A stretch of DNA of 39,870 nucleotides from Chara braunii (taxonomy: Eukaryota; Streptophyta; Charophyceae; Charales; Characeae). How positions within the stretch are numbered: position 1 is the stretch's first letter; each line of letters starts with the position of its first letter. The stretch is from assembly GCA_003427395.1 (NCBI GenBank), contig BFEA01000630.1, forward strand, positions 701,853 through 741,722. The letters are read 5' to 3'. The notes under the pieces were generated by a model. The model saw only the letters and a list, made by a program, of their open reading frames with translations, did not search any database and had not been told where the DNA came from. A program made the translations under genes and the position numbers. This document shows positions 9,661 to 19,995 of this stretch, piece by piece.

Positions 9661-10184
9661 CTCTGGTGTCCAGAGGATTGACTGCGCAGGTTGTAAGAGG
9701 AGGGGAGAGAAACCTCTTCACCCCTGTACTGGGCGCCGAATGTCTAAAGCTACAAAACTAGTTCCTCCCCCTTCCTCAAGCGCTATCTGCTGCTGCAGTT
9801 CCCTCCAATGCTTCCAATTTAACAACGTTGCCCACTGTCTGAATAACTCCGGATGTCTGTATTCTATGTATGCGGGGTCCACCCCAGGGGGCACCAGGGA
9901 GGCCGCCCATCTGGGGGCGTTTCTGAGGAATGTAGCGGAAATCTGATGAAGGCAAGGGGATTTTGGATGTTGGAATCAGGATAAAATTTCAACCATGGAC
10001 AAGGTATGGGGCAGGAAGGGGTCTGGAAATCCGAGGGAGGACATAATGGGAATGAGGGCTCTATGTTTGTCCAGTCTTTTAAAACGAGATGCTAGTCTTT
10101 TCGGTCTTCCAAATCGTGCGACTCTTCCCTAAATTCTCCACTCCACACTACTTTTGCAACCCATCCTTCTCTTTCCCCACCTAA

Positions 10185-10943
10185 CTAGTCCCTGCAAAAT
10201 ACCGTAATCCGTCTCCTAACATCTCCAATTTGTTTAAAGGAATCCAATTGTGCTCTGGTGTCCAGCCATCTACGTGTGAGTTCAAAGTGAACTAGCTGCT
10301 GGATCTGTTCAGTAATCTCTGCCCCCTCTACCCGTACCCTTTCCATAGCCAGGGTGCATCTCTGCCACCAAAGTGCCCATAGCACCGCCCTTCTTCCAAT
10401 CGTATACATGTTTTTTGTGAATGTCGTGGTTGTTCCTGCCTGTGACCAATACCCAGCCAGACTAAGTATGGCTTGCCATAACCAGGGCCAGGGAGTATCT
10501 GACACCAATTTCCTCCAGATACGGTCCCACCACCTCCTTATGAATTGGGCAATCGGGCATTGCATGAAGATATGCTCAATAGTCTTTGCCTTCTTGTGGA
10601 AGGGGAAGAGGCTTTGGCACCTCTGGCACCAAGGAAGCAAAATACCTTTTTGTTCAAGGTTTGTGTGGCTAATTAACCAATAGTTGGTTGGCAGGCAGCG
10701 GTGGGCTATCTGCCATTGTAGTGAAGTGATTTTCATGGGTTTAGATTTTTGTTCCTTGAACCATTTAATCGGTGTCAAGAGGGTGCGGTCCACATTAAGA
10801 TGCCTAGCCCATCTATCGTTGATCATATCCTTCAGAGATCGCCTTGGTCTGAGCATTTTGTAGGCTGATCTAACTGTTACCTGGTACAAATTAATGTGTC
10901 TCGTCTTGGGGACACTTCTCGTATAGGGAATATCCAAGTCCAT
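10185..10943 (-). pseudogene. LINE ORF2 C-terminal region with zf-RVT domain
   Basis: An open segment of 252 codons matches the post-RT part of plant-type LINE ORF2. SAYKML and TSLQWQIAHRCLPTNYWL are followed by a zinc-binding cluster, CQRCQ then KTIEHIFMQCPIAQF, and a Trp-rich stretch (RRWWDRIW, LWALWWQRC). It continues the same element as the RT fragment but in another frame. The stop at 10185 is followed by the 3' UTR. Confidence 0.8.
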
Positions 10944-12250
10944 TCCACCGGATGCAGAGGCATGTCTTGGATTGGTATGTTGGGTCCGAAAGCCCTTTTT
11001 TGTCCTTTCTCCTCTATCACCCTTATTCGATGTATGGTTGTTTTATATGTCCATTCGAAGGGGGCTCTACTTCCTTCGAGGGCGTTTGTTTTGTCAGCTG
11101 TCGACTAAGACTGCTCGGGGTGAAACCATGTGAATCAAGCCAATCTTCCGCGGGGACCCGGTGCTGGCCACCCAATCCCCTTCTCTCAGGGTAGGGCCCT
11201 GTCTGAGGATTCGGTACCATTCCAGTGGAATGGCTTCAACCAGGTTTTCCAAAGATTCATCCACATGGTGGCAGGTAGTTAAGGTTGCTCTCAGTCGGTG
11301 CCCGGTTTTCAAGTCTTTCCTTTCCATGTCCCAAATGTCCCTTATCCTGAGAATCTCGTGCTTAACCCAGCCTTTCCAGAGCAGGGATGAACTTTCCATC
11401 ACACGACCCCTTGTGTCAGTTACCCATCTGTTACCGAAGAGGGGCTGCCGATGGATTTCCTCTCATCGATCAGGGTGGACCTTGTCAGGGAGTGGGAGTT
11501 TCACCAGGTCATCGGTCACAATCTGATCTGACCTGCATGCCTCTATCCCTTAGCCATTTGGCAGTCGGAACAGCCAGATGTGATTGCAGCCACAATAATG
11601 AAGCTATCTTCTGTGAGTGCAAGCAAGCCAGTTGACTCCAGAGCCGTGTCAGTTGCCTCTTCGTGGGGACCGGAATGAACGATTGAGCCTTTTCTCACCG
11701 GCCAATCAGCTTTTGTGGGTGAGTTCCTCGTTTGATTCGTCTCCTTGTGATCAGTGCCGAGCTCATACTGTTCAGATCCTTAACTACATCGTTTCCCACC
11801 TTCCATCCCCACATCCCAGGATCAATTCTCATCTCCTGAACAGGCACTCCTCCTGCAAGAATGTTGTATGTTGGAGTGGAACACCTGCGGCCTGTCCGTT
11901 GAGCTCTTACTCTTACCTCATTCAGTCCACCCACGCCTAACCGGCTCACTGTGTTTGTCCGACTTAGCGTAGCCTTCCATGGTTCCAATGTGCTGTACTC
12001 GTCCAGTCTGCATCTCCCACTCCCATCATCATCCTGTTAAACAATTGGTAGAATCTGCCTTCCTCCCCGTTCTGACTGTCCCCGTACCATGTTCCCGGGG
12101 GGGGGTAGCCCAACAACTGTTTCCAGCTATCTGGGATCGCATGTATCAGCCTGGCCATCCTCTCCTCCTATGCTGGTAGGCGCCCCAATTTTCCCCTGAG
12201 GGCCTCTGCCGAGATCCATTGGTTTGTTATTTCATTCCAGAGGTCCTCAA
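10944..12250 (-). pseudogene. LINE ORF2 middle region, multiply frameshifted
   Basis: Coding character passes between frames in pieces at 11964-12158 (ARLIHAIPDSWKQLLGYPPP), 11695-11988 and 11094-11402 (WKGWVKHEILRIRDIWDMER, then LEWYRILRQGP). These pieces lie between the RT thumb and the zinc-binding domain and have the Trp-rich composition usual there. At least three frame changes are needed to read through. Confidence 0.65.
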
Positions 12251-14131
12251 TTACCGCCACTCCTCGTTGGACCCATTTCCGCCCAAATGACCCCGGTGTG
12301 GAAGCCGCTGAGAACACTGATCCTCCCTGCTCACCAGAAGTTCATTGTCGAACAACGCTTGGGCTTTAACCTCTTCTTTCGAGCTTGGTTGCTCCCGGTG
12401 ATCCGGCTTCACTTGTTTCCAGGCTTGTAGCACATTGCTCCAAAACGGGGATATTATGTGTCTGTTCAGGAATGAGTCCATCATAATTGCAACCCATACG
12501 TCAGCGGGGGGGCACAATCCCCACTCTTCCATCAGAATCTGCTCAGCCATGCAGCACCAATCCGGCAGTGTAGGAGCTTCAGCTACCTTGATCAGCCATG
12601 GGGAAAGTAGTGTCAAGTTTTGGGTGCGTGGATCAGATATCGCTAAACCCCCATCCTCTCTTGCTGCACACAGGGCCTCTCAGGCCACTTTCGCAATGTA
12701 CCCCTGGTTATCTTCCGCATTTCAAACTGGCTTCCACAGGAAATGACGAGCAACGACACAAATACTTTTGATAGTGAAATCAGAGAGCTTGAACATCCTC
12801 AGGACATACCATAGTAAGGCGAAAGCTGATACTGTGAGGACTAATGCTCTTCCTACCAGAGAGAGGTGCGGGGCCTTGCCCCAACTTTCGATTCTCGCTA
12901 CTACCCGTTCCTTCAGGATCACGTTCTGGGATGAGGTCGAATCTCCGAGGGCTATCATCACCCCAAGAAACCTTTGCGCTTCTCCCACCGGTACCCTCTG
13001 CATTCCCCACTGTACTTGGAGCTGGTAGTCCTTGGGTAGGAAGAAGAAAGACTTATTCCAGTTAATGGCCGCCTTAGAGAGCCCCACATATTGTTGAAGA
13101 CATCCTTTCAAAGCTCCCAGCGATTCTACAGTGTTGGTGGAAAGGGCAAACAGATCATCTGCCAACGCCTTCACCCGACATTCTTCTCCCCCTGCTAGTT
13201 TCAGACCTTCAACTAGCGGATTGGATCTGATCGAGGACAGCAGAACCTCAAGTTGCAGAACAAACAACAGGGGTGCGAGTGGGCAGCCCTGACGCAACGA
13301 CCGGCTGAGATGGATTTCCTCTGAGCTCACCCCGTTGATCTCCACTACTGCTGTTGAGAAGGCATACAAGACTCTAACCCTGCGGCAGAACGGCTCGTCA
13401 AACTGCGTTGTCTTTAGGGTTGTCATGACGAAGGTCCAATTGACCCTGTCGTAGGCCTTCTCTAGGTCGATCAGCAGCACTGTGACATCCACATTCTCCT
13501 TCACTATGATCTCAGACGACTCAATCGTCGTTAGAATGTTCTCGAAAATCGATCTTCCTTGGACACACGCCCCCTGGTCTTTCCCCTCCAATAGCGGGAG
13601 AAACTTGCCCAGTCTGCATGCCAGTGCTTTTGCCAGGATTTTGTACATCACGTTAAGTAGCGAGATTGGCCACCAGTTCCGGATGTCGCTGCGATCACCC
13701 TTCTTGTACAGCAGTGAGATGACCCCGTTGGTCATTCGCTTCCCTAAAGTCCCCCCTGTCAATACCCCGTTGTTCAGTTTGACCACGTCTGCCTCCAACT
13801 CCTCCCAGCATGTTTGGAATAATTCTAGTGGGAGTCCGTCGTCTTCAGGCGCCTTCCCCTTTGCCATTGTCTTGATTGTATGTCTGAGCTCCTCTTCCGT
13901 GATGGGTCTGTCCAACTCCAGCCTGCCATTCTCTAGGAGTCTAGCCTGCAAAGTGTCCCAGACTCGGAAGGCGTTTTCTTGTGCGAGGTCCGTGTCCCAG
14001 TCCCAGTATGGTTTCCGAGTCGCCAGGATGTCCCTGAAGTAGTCTGCAGCATATTCACTCATCTGTTCATTGGATGTGGCCAAGGGCTTACCGAGGAGAT
14101 GAGGGTGTTGTAACTCCCTTATTTGCACCAT
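12251..14131 (-). pseudogene. LINE ORF2 reverse transcriptase domain
   Basis: A long open segment at 12722-14131 holds a complete RT core. ITEEELRHTIKTMAKGKAP and the PISLLNVMYKILAKALACRL region precede motif A LLIDLEKAYDRVNW, motif B LRQGCPLAPLLFVL, motif C ALADDLFAL and then RFLGVM. After FLWKPV there is a stop at 12722, but the same frame resumes with protein-like sequence to 12251 (PWLIKVAEAPTLPDW), so that stop is a mutation inside the original ORF. The catalytic Asp residues are present. Plus-strand frames over this region are shadows. Confidence 0.88.
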
Positions 14132-14235
14132 ACGTTGCCTCGGTAGTAACTTCTTAAAAGTTTCTTAGACATTCTATCGCTGCTGACCACTCCTTTTTCC
14201 TTCAAAATCTCTTGCCACCGCCCTTGCTTCTGCGC

Positions 14236-14634
14236 CTACAAATTTTCCCATTCGTTCAATCTGGCTGACTGCTCCTCGGCCCATACCCAGTCTGAGATCA
14301 GGTGTCTCCCCATTAGTTTTTCCGCCTCCTCCACTCTTTTCTGACAATCTGCCTCCTCTTTGTTCCTCAGGAAGGCAGCTATCTTTGAGAATACCTCAAA
14401 CTTCTCAGAGATAATCCGTAGGCCTGCGTCCCACCACTCATGGTACTCTCCAAAACTCTCCTTTGCTCCCTGCCAGTCCGTCCAAAACTCCTTTACCCAC
14501 GCCCGCCATCCTTCATCTTCCAAATTTTGCTTGTTCAGCTTGAAGTATCCCGGTCCTCTCCTGTTCTGAGACGTCACCTGGACCTCAAGGGTCACTGGTT
14601 TGTGGTCTGATAGTGACGCGTTCTTCTCTTCCAC
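14236..14634 (-). pseudogene. LINE endonuclease end and linker
   Basis: The segment begins with LSDHKPVTLEV, the SDH-type motif that closes the apurinic-like endonuclease fold. A charged linker follows before RT. Everything upstream in the endonuclease is missing, and the homology ends near 14653. The frame differs from that of the RT segment, so a frameshift lies between 14131 and 14236. Confidence 0.75.
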
Positions 14635-14653
14635 ACTCTGTGCTCCTGTTAGG

Positions 14654-14710
14654 ACGACAAATTTGCTGCCAAACTTTGAAAAAGCAATACTTTTGAAATT
14701 AACCCTTTTT
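14654..14710. repeat. Fragment of dispersed repeat also at 1200-1260
   Basis: GCTGCCAAACTTTGAAAAAG followed by CAATA is the reverse complement, with one mismatch, of a stretch at about 1215-1243. It marks the right edge of the LINE. The same family forms the inverted pair around the first adapter. Confidence 0.6.
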
Positions 14711-15196
14711 TAAAAGGCCGTTCTGGATGATTGATTTTGGGCTGATTACGTATTTTATGAACATGGATCATCTGCGCAGGAGGTGGGCAGATGGAATTTC
14801 AATGAGGGAGTGTCGCTCGTAGCATGGTCCATCCCGTGAGTCTGTCTTCTTAGACATGTTTTTCGTCTGTTTCTAGGCAGGTAGCATTTTTTTTTATTTT
14901 TTTATTTTTATTTTTTTTTTTTTTTTTAATAAGCAGGCCGATGGCCTTGAGATATCAACTGACTGGCCCTAAAAGAAGTGTGTGAAGACAGTCGAAAAAC
15001 GGCCAGTGACGGCTCGTTAGGCTGACTCCGTATTCAGTTAGCAGTCGAAAGCAAGTTCGTCACCATCGGAAACTAGGACACACTGGAAAAGGAGGGAGAG
15101 GGAGAGGAGGGAGAAGACTCTCGCCAAGTGGTTAGCCCCTACCACTTAGGTTAGGGTTATGGCGGCAAAGTCAACTCTCGCCAGCAAGTAGAATCC
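14711..15196 (-). other. Probable internal leader of a truncated LTR element
   Basis: This lies just inside the primer site at 15197-15208 and so would be the 5' leader of a minus-strand LTR element whose coding region is absent. It includes a T/A-rich tract at about 14888-14928 and a purine-rich patch at 15090-15118. No coding family is seen. Where the leader ends and other sequence begins cannot be placed. Confidence 0.4.
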
Positions 15197-15208
15197 GCTC
15201 TGATACCA
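15197..15208 (-). promoter_or_regulatory. Primer-binding site, initiator Met tRNA
   Basis: On the minus strand this reads TGGTATCAGAGC, an exact match to the complement of the plant initiator-Met tRNA 3' end. It lies one base from the LTR edge, as expected for minus-strand DNA priming. Confidence 0.85.
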
Positions 15209-15209
15209 A

Positions 15210-16571
15210 TGTTACGATCCTGGCCACTTTCGAAGTATACATTCATCAGAGAGTACAATGCCGTCCAATTGCAAAAAGAAATGAATGAGCTTGAGAGGAG
15301 AGAGAGGGAAAGAAGAAGAAGAAGAAGTAACAAAGAAGAAGAAGATGATGTACTCCAGCATCGACCAAAGATAAGGCTCTTCTTCTTAGCCAACCAATCT
15401 CCTCCTCCTTATCCCCTCCCCTCGTATTCAAACAAGAAATGACAATAATAATGTTGAATGGCTGAACCAGAATCAATGTCCGAATCCCACTTCTACTGCA
15501 GGCGCAACATGAGGTCCACCATAGCCATGGCCACCCTTCTCCTTCCTCTCGCATGTAGGCGAGGCTATGGCGGACTACTGAGGGATCAATCTGCTTTCCA
15601 AAGGACAACCCAAAACAGCTGTGTTGCTGCCTTCCTGTGCAAAGGACAATGCAAAGCAGCTATGCCGCTGCTCACTAGGCCGCCATGCCTGTCTCTGCCC
15701 TGAGTTTCCTTGGTGCGGCACTACCCCAACGGGGGCTTTCCAGATGCAGCGCCTAACAACGTGATGAAGATGGTGTCCACCATAGCCAGGTAGGTACCTC
15801 GCCACTCTCCTCCTTAGTCCCCTTCTCCCTCCTCCTCCTCTCGGTAGAGCTCCACCATAGCCAAGGTGGAAGCTCCCTGCATCTTCCTCCCAGCAGCGCT
15901 GTAGTACCCAGCGCTACTCCAGCCAGCGCTCCAGCAGCGTGTCGCCAAACATGCACACTGAAGAATGAGGCCGAGCTCTTCCCTCGGCCTCTTGATATAG
16001 CGGCCTGCTTGCCTCCTGGGCGGTGACTTCCAGGCCGCTCGGCCTCCCAAACAACGGGTACCTCCTCCCTTTTGGAGGGAAACATCATGATTGCAGACTA
16101 TGATATTGCCCGTACAGGCTCTAGACTCAGACTGGATGGACTGGTACCGGCCTAGACCTAGCCTACCGCTACTGGGCCTCTAAAAATGCCAACTTTGTGT
16201 TCTTCTGCTCGGCCTCGAGTACCCGGCACATCTACTGCTACTGGGTGCAGTACCGGCCTACCTGCTACTTGAGTGTTTTTCGGCTACTCCAAGGGCCGCG
16301 GGCTTCTGGCTCCGCCACTTGAGTGTTTTCCCCTGCTGCAACCCTCAATGCCACGGCCACACGTAAGTACCGGCCCTACGGGCCTGCCAAACAAGCAAGT
16401 ACCCTTGCGGGTCACACACACACTCATGCCGACAAGCACTCAGACAGGCACACACACATACAGACTTAGAAAACACAGCAGAATGCGGGAATCTCAGCAG
16501 GGCACCCATTCCATCGTCAGAACTTCAGAAATCAGCAGTGTTCTCAGTCTGTGTTATAGCGGGTCATTACA
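15210..16571 (-). mobile_element. LTR of a second, otherwise lost LTR retrotransposon
   Basis: The left edge TGTTACGATCCTGG abuts a primer site, and a matching right edge is GGGTCATTACA at 16571. On the minus strand the LTR would run from TGTAATGACCC to GGATCGTAACA, with TG...CA ends and a short imperfect terminal inverted repeat. The length is about 1.36 kb. Inside are a GA/AAG-rich tract (15292-15350) and three copies of TCCACCATAGCC (near 15515, 15774 and 15850). The partner LTR and the coding region are absent from the window. The right edge is inferred from termini alone. Confidence 0.6.
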
Positions 16572-16591
16572 ATACGTTATTTTGTTATTCT

Positions 16592-16663
16592 GACTGCATC
16601 TGGATTCGAACGTGGGTCTGTATTACAACAGTTCATGGATCTACCAACTGAGCTAGGCCTGTT
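16592..16663 (-). tRNA. tRNA-like sequence (pseudogene or SINE head)
   Basis: On the minus strand TAGCTCAGTTGGTAGA matches a tRNA D-arm/A-box, and 45-55 nt downstream GTTCGAATCC matches the T-loop/B-box. Between them CTGT...ACAG could form a shortened anticodon stem around TGT. The acceptor arms do not pair and the T-stem is poor, so it is not a working tRNA. It is best read as a tRNA pseudogene or the promoter head of a SINE. The LTR terminus lies about 20 bp past its 3' side. Confidence 0.5.
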
Positions 16664-16982
16664 GGTAGGTGGCCCTGTTTTGGGCTTCTGGGGTTGTTTT
16701 CGGGTAGTGGGTTGGTTATTGGCAAATTTGGTTGGTGTTTGTGATTTCTCTTTTTTCCCACTTTTTCTTCCGTAGCCAACGAGTGTACTCGCAATGACAA
16801 ATACACACATTAAAAGAGGATGTTCATATGAGGAGTCGACTGTAAAGAGAAACCAGAAATGAGGGGTTCCTGGGCTAATTGCCAGGAACTGGTGGATGGC
16901 AATGGGCTGAGCCTCTGAGGGCGCACCCCCGGAGTGCAGACGTTAGCGTAGCTCTTTTGCTGAGGTGGTCTAAGTTGTTCGT
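16664..16982. other. Unassigned sequence
   Basis: A G/T-rich stretch (16664-16760) repeats GGTTGG and GGGTTG phrases. It is followed by ordinary sequence with no coding or structural match found. Confidence 0.4.
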
Positions 16983-17216
16983 ATGCTCAGTTTTATCACC
17001 AACTTGAAGCTGAAGGTGGGTAACGGCCCCGGTAGCAGGATGCAGTTCAAGATCGCACCTTGGATGTATCAAGGACAATGGACCCGCTTTCCAGCAGGTG
17101 CTGATCCCCACCAATGGACTGGAGCATCTGCCGCAAGGCCTACTAGGGGAAGCTGCTCTTACCACTCCTCCTAGTAGACTGAGACAGTTTTGTTAAGAAC
17201 AAATAAAAAATCAAAG
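16983..17216 (+). repeat. SINE-like or short LINE copy
   Basis: It contains TGGACCCGCTTTCCA (17079-17093), then GCAGGTG and CCCCACCAATGGA, and later CTGCTCTTACCA and an A-rich end AACAAATAAAAAATCAAAGG. These match the LINE 3' tail (9480-9660, minus) but no LINE ORF lies upstream on this strand. The start is set loosely. Confidence 0.55.
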
Positions 17217-17339
17217 GAGTCTCATCCCTGGATCTCTGCCAGTGACAGGGGGTGCGGTGGGAACAAGTCCGGAAGTCAGCTGCCGGTCATAGAGGGATAC
17301 TTGGATCAAGTACTAACCACCCCTTAAACTAAAAACGAT

Positions 17340-18066
17340 AGTCCTTGCAGATGTTGTCCACTTCACGTCCCGTGCCACGTGCCCCGCTGTCTGTCCATTT
17401 GACTTTTGCAATCCATCCTCTCCAGTCTTCCCCAAGTCATTCCCTGCAGAACCGAGTAAATTAAATGTGTTTCTTGACATTCTTGTGTCTTTGGAAAAGG
17501 TCCAATTTTGTGACTCGACTGAAGTTACCCCTTTTTTCTAACTAGATGCCAATTATGCGTCAATGTGCATTCGGTTTGGATGTGCTGGGTGATTCGCTCT
17601 CTTAGTTACCTCCTTCCACCCGTACTCCATCCAGGGTGAGAATGCAGCGTTGCCACCAGAGGGCCCAGAGGATAGCCCGCCTTCGCAGGTGGAACATATT
17701 CCCTGAGAATTCTTCTCGAAAGAGATGGCCAATGCCCAGTCAGAATAGCAGGCCACTGCCATGGCCAGGTGGAGCCTGGGACTATTTGCTGCCACAGCCT
17801 GTCCCACAAGCGCCATGTTCAGACTGAGGAGGGGTGATGCTGGAAGACATGCTCTATGGTCTGTCCTCTTTTACATGGCGGGTAACCTCTGGAGACAGCG
17901 TGTGCAACAGGGTAGGGCACACCCCTGCTACTTCAATTCCATGTGATCAATGAACCTGTTGTTGGTGAGGAGGCAGCAGTGGGCGTCGGGCAATTTGCTA
18001 TTCAATTTGTAAAGATGTGATCTTGGCCAGCATCCGCCTGTTATCTTCGAACTACTTCATTGGGCG
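17340..18066 (-). pseudogene. LINE ORF2 C-terminal fragment
   Basis: On the minus strand the sequence next to the LTR gives ARHIRPMK, then AKITSLQ and QIARRPLLPP, paralleling WARHL...TPIK, MKITSLQWQIAHRCLPT of the LINE at 10185-10943. Further down, MWDRLWQQIVPGSTWPWQW and AILTGHW match its WWDRIW...PWPWLWQAIL region. Stops and frame changes are frequent. It is an older relative, cut at 18066 by the gypsy LTR. Confidence 0.75.
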
Positions 18067-18300
18067 TATGTGACGCGCTAACCTCACGCCCTGTGCTGTC
18101 TTCCGTTCGGAGTGTTAGCTGTGCGGAAAAGAGGCCCAGAAAAACAGCAAGAAGGGGTGTGCCAAGGATTTTTGGAAATTGAGTGTGGGGACACAGACGG
18201 AACTGAAATCCCCCGTGTTGGTCCGATGAAGCAAGTCGATTAGTTTCGCGTGTCGCGGAATGCGCGCGCGGACTTGGCGCGAAAACAGAAAGATCCAAAT

Positions 18301-18840
18301 TCAATCCAAAAAGTATTGTCGGGTTTCCCACCGAGCTACAGCCCATCGTTTAGAACGGAAAGGCTCTGGCACGCTTCGCGTGTNTCGTTTTCGTATCAGA
18401 TCTCGTCGTCGTTCACTGGTCAGTTCCGAGTCCGACGTGGATGGTCTCAGCCGAGTGGCTCTTTCCTTACGCTCGTCCTCACTCCGTATTCGGTAGTGGA
18501 AGCCCTTCGCTTCGTAGCGATCGAAACGTTGGCACTCCGTGCACAGAGTGCGGGGCCAATGTGGCGCCACGGCCGTCCACGGAATGACGATCAGCTCGTT
18601 AAATGGCAACAATATCGAGTAGGGTGGAAAGTGCGNATCGATAATGACAAATCNGGCGTCTACGAACCCAGAACAACGGTTGGCCGGAGGGAAGTAATAC
18701 TGCCCGTCGATTTGTGCGAAGGCTTCTCGTACGTCCCACTCACATACACGTATCCTTTCCTCACTGTAGGGGAAAGGTCGCGTTGGGATGGGAGATACGG
18801 GAAGCTGGCGCCCAATCCAAAGGTGCTTGTTAGTCCACAT
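18301..18840 (-). CDS. LTR-encoded conserved ORF, function unknown
   Basis: An open frame of about 179 codons runs from the ATG at 18840 (MWTNKH) to a stop after QYFLD. It lies inside the LTR and reads in the element's direction. Motifs visible: RVCEWDVRE, YYFPP, HFPPYS, NELIVIPW, a CTEC pair, GFHYR, DERKER and LRPSTSDSEL, then a basic RRRDLIRKR stretch. No signal peptide or membrane segment is apparent. No family is recognised. The diverged LTR at 36.7-38.8 kb keeps the same ATG, the same stop context (YFLD) and nearly all these motifs, with about three fifths of residues identical by eye. That suggests selection on the protein. Three codons contain N. Confidence 0.6.
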   Translation of the reverse strand: MWTNKHLWIGRQLPVSPIPTRPFPYSEERIRVCEWDVREAFAQIDGQYYFPPANRCSGFVDAXFVIIDXHFPPYSILLPFNELIVIPWTAVAPHWPRTLCTECQRFDRYEAKGFHYRIRSEDERKERATRLRPSTSDSELTSERRRDLIRKRXTRSVPEPFRSKRWAVARWETRQYFLD

Positions 18841-19804
18841 ATCAANCAATCATATATATATTCAGAGGCATCATTTCGAGCAAAAATCATTCATGCGACC
18901 CTCAATCTACCCTTCTTGACACATGAGGGAGCAGACACACNTCAGCTTGTTGGTTTCCGGCGCCTTGTTTCTTAAGGTCGCCTGNTGGCGTGGCTGCTGA
19001 TGTCGTGCCGCATAAGGCAGATGGCATGCGCAGTGCGATCGGGACTATGGATCTAAACACTCTTGTATTCTCGAACAAAATCNCGAGNACATTCNTCTAA
19101 TCAATTCGAAAAGCTACGCATCTCTATACATGCATTCACTATGGAAGGTGCAAAAATGAGACACTCACAGGAAAAGATGAATCGCATTGCACAGTACACA
19201 TGCATTCACCGTTCACAAGACAAGTAGACGAAGTCCTTGCGTAGGAGGATTACCCAGGAAACTAATGGAAGANTTCCGGAAGAAGTTCTTTCACACAGAA
19301 ACAGGAGGCCGACTCATTCCCATTTAAGAGAGGGACAATCATTCAGACGCATCATTATTCAAAAAGAGAGAGGGAGAGTGAGAGAGAGAGTCGAGGGAAA
19401 GAAAGTCCAAAATGGAAGATGACAAGATCCAGGAAGAGAAAAGTTCGGCATCACCGCCGTACACTCACGCCAAAGATAACAATCCGCAACAAAGGCGCAT
19501 TCACCATTAATTCCAATTTGGCCCCGGGCCAATCAACTCAACATCAATCCTCATACCCGCACCGGCGATCCTAGGCGTCGCGTGCTAACTCCCACCACTG
19601 CGATCGTCACCCCGCTGTCGTAAACTCGACATGGTTCACCCAGATCCGACAGTCCGTCGTGGCGATCCAACGCGCAACCGGCCAGTCTATCGTCAGCCCG
19701 ACAGGACTTTCTGACTCGCTTTAAACACTCTGCCTAGCCACTGCTTCCCGGAAGTTGGCTCGAGAGTCGAGAATGTAAGAGAGATTTGCGGACGTGCTTG
19801 CGGG

Positions 19805-19811
19805 TTTTATA
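19805..19811 (-). promoter_or_regulatory. TATA box of gypsy LTR promoter
   Basis: On the minus strand this reads CTATAAAACCCGC. The diverged LTR has TATAAAT at the aligned place (37886-37892), and the right LTR has TATAAGA but on the opposite strand (31503-31509). Position upstream of the LTR ORF and downstream of the CCAAT dyad fits a core promoter. Confidence 0.65.
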
Positions 19812-19940
19812 GTCGCGACAGGGGAGATAGAAGGGGGAGAAGGCGATAGGAAAGACGAGGTGTAAGAGGAGAAGGAGGAGAAGACTTTGAGACGAGTGCT
19901 CTACGAACGCCATGCTGATCCCTCAGAACTCAAGGTTCAA

Positions 19941-19995
19941 CCAATCAGATTCATCGCGCGATAGGAAGGTCCTATCGATCCACGCACCTGATTGG
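19941..19995. promoter_or_regulatory. CCAAT-flanked dyad in LTR U3
   Basis: Outer arms are CCAATCAG (19941-19948) and CTGATTGG (19988-19995). Inner arms are CGATAGGA (19959-19966) and TCCTATCG (19970-19977) with a 3-nt loop. It lies about 130-190 bp upstream of the TATA box in element direction, a usual place for CCAAT boxes. Equivalent dyads occur at 31319-31373, 38010-38069 and 39717-39771. Confidence 0.65.

Larger units (their letters stand above)
9458..14653 (-). mobile_element. LINE retrotransposon, 5'-truncated, poly(A)-tailed
   Basis: Minus-strand non-LTR element. Its T-run at 9458-9479 is the poly(A) tail. Then come a 3' UTR, the zf-RVT domain, the RT domain and only the last piece of an apurinic-type endonuclease. 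The homology stops near 14653, where an unrelated dispersed repeat begins, which is the usual 5' truncation. The ORF changes frame several times, so the copy is dead. Confidence 0.85.

Noticed and set aside
16592-16663. Functional tRNA gene
   Set aside because: The acceptor and T stems do not pair and the anticodon arm is short, so only a tRNA-like sequence is claimed.
18250-18975. Plus-strand frame of 241 codons in the LTR (repeated at 29271-29996)
   Set aside because: It is longer than the minus-strand LTR ORF. However, the diverged LTR keeps the minus-strand motifs with its start and stop, and no such long plus frame is kept there.
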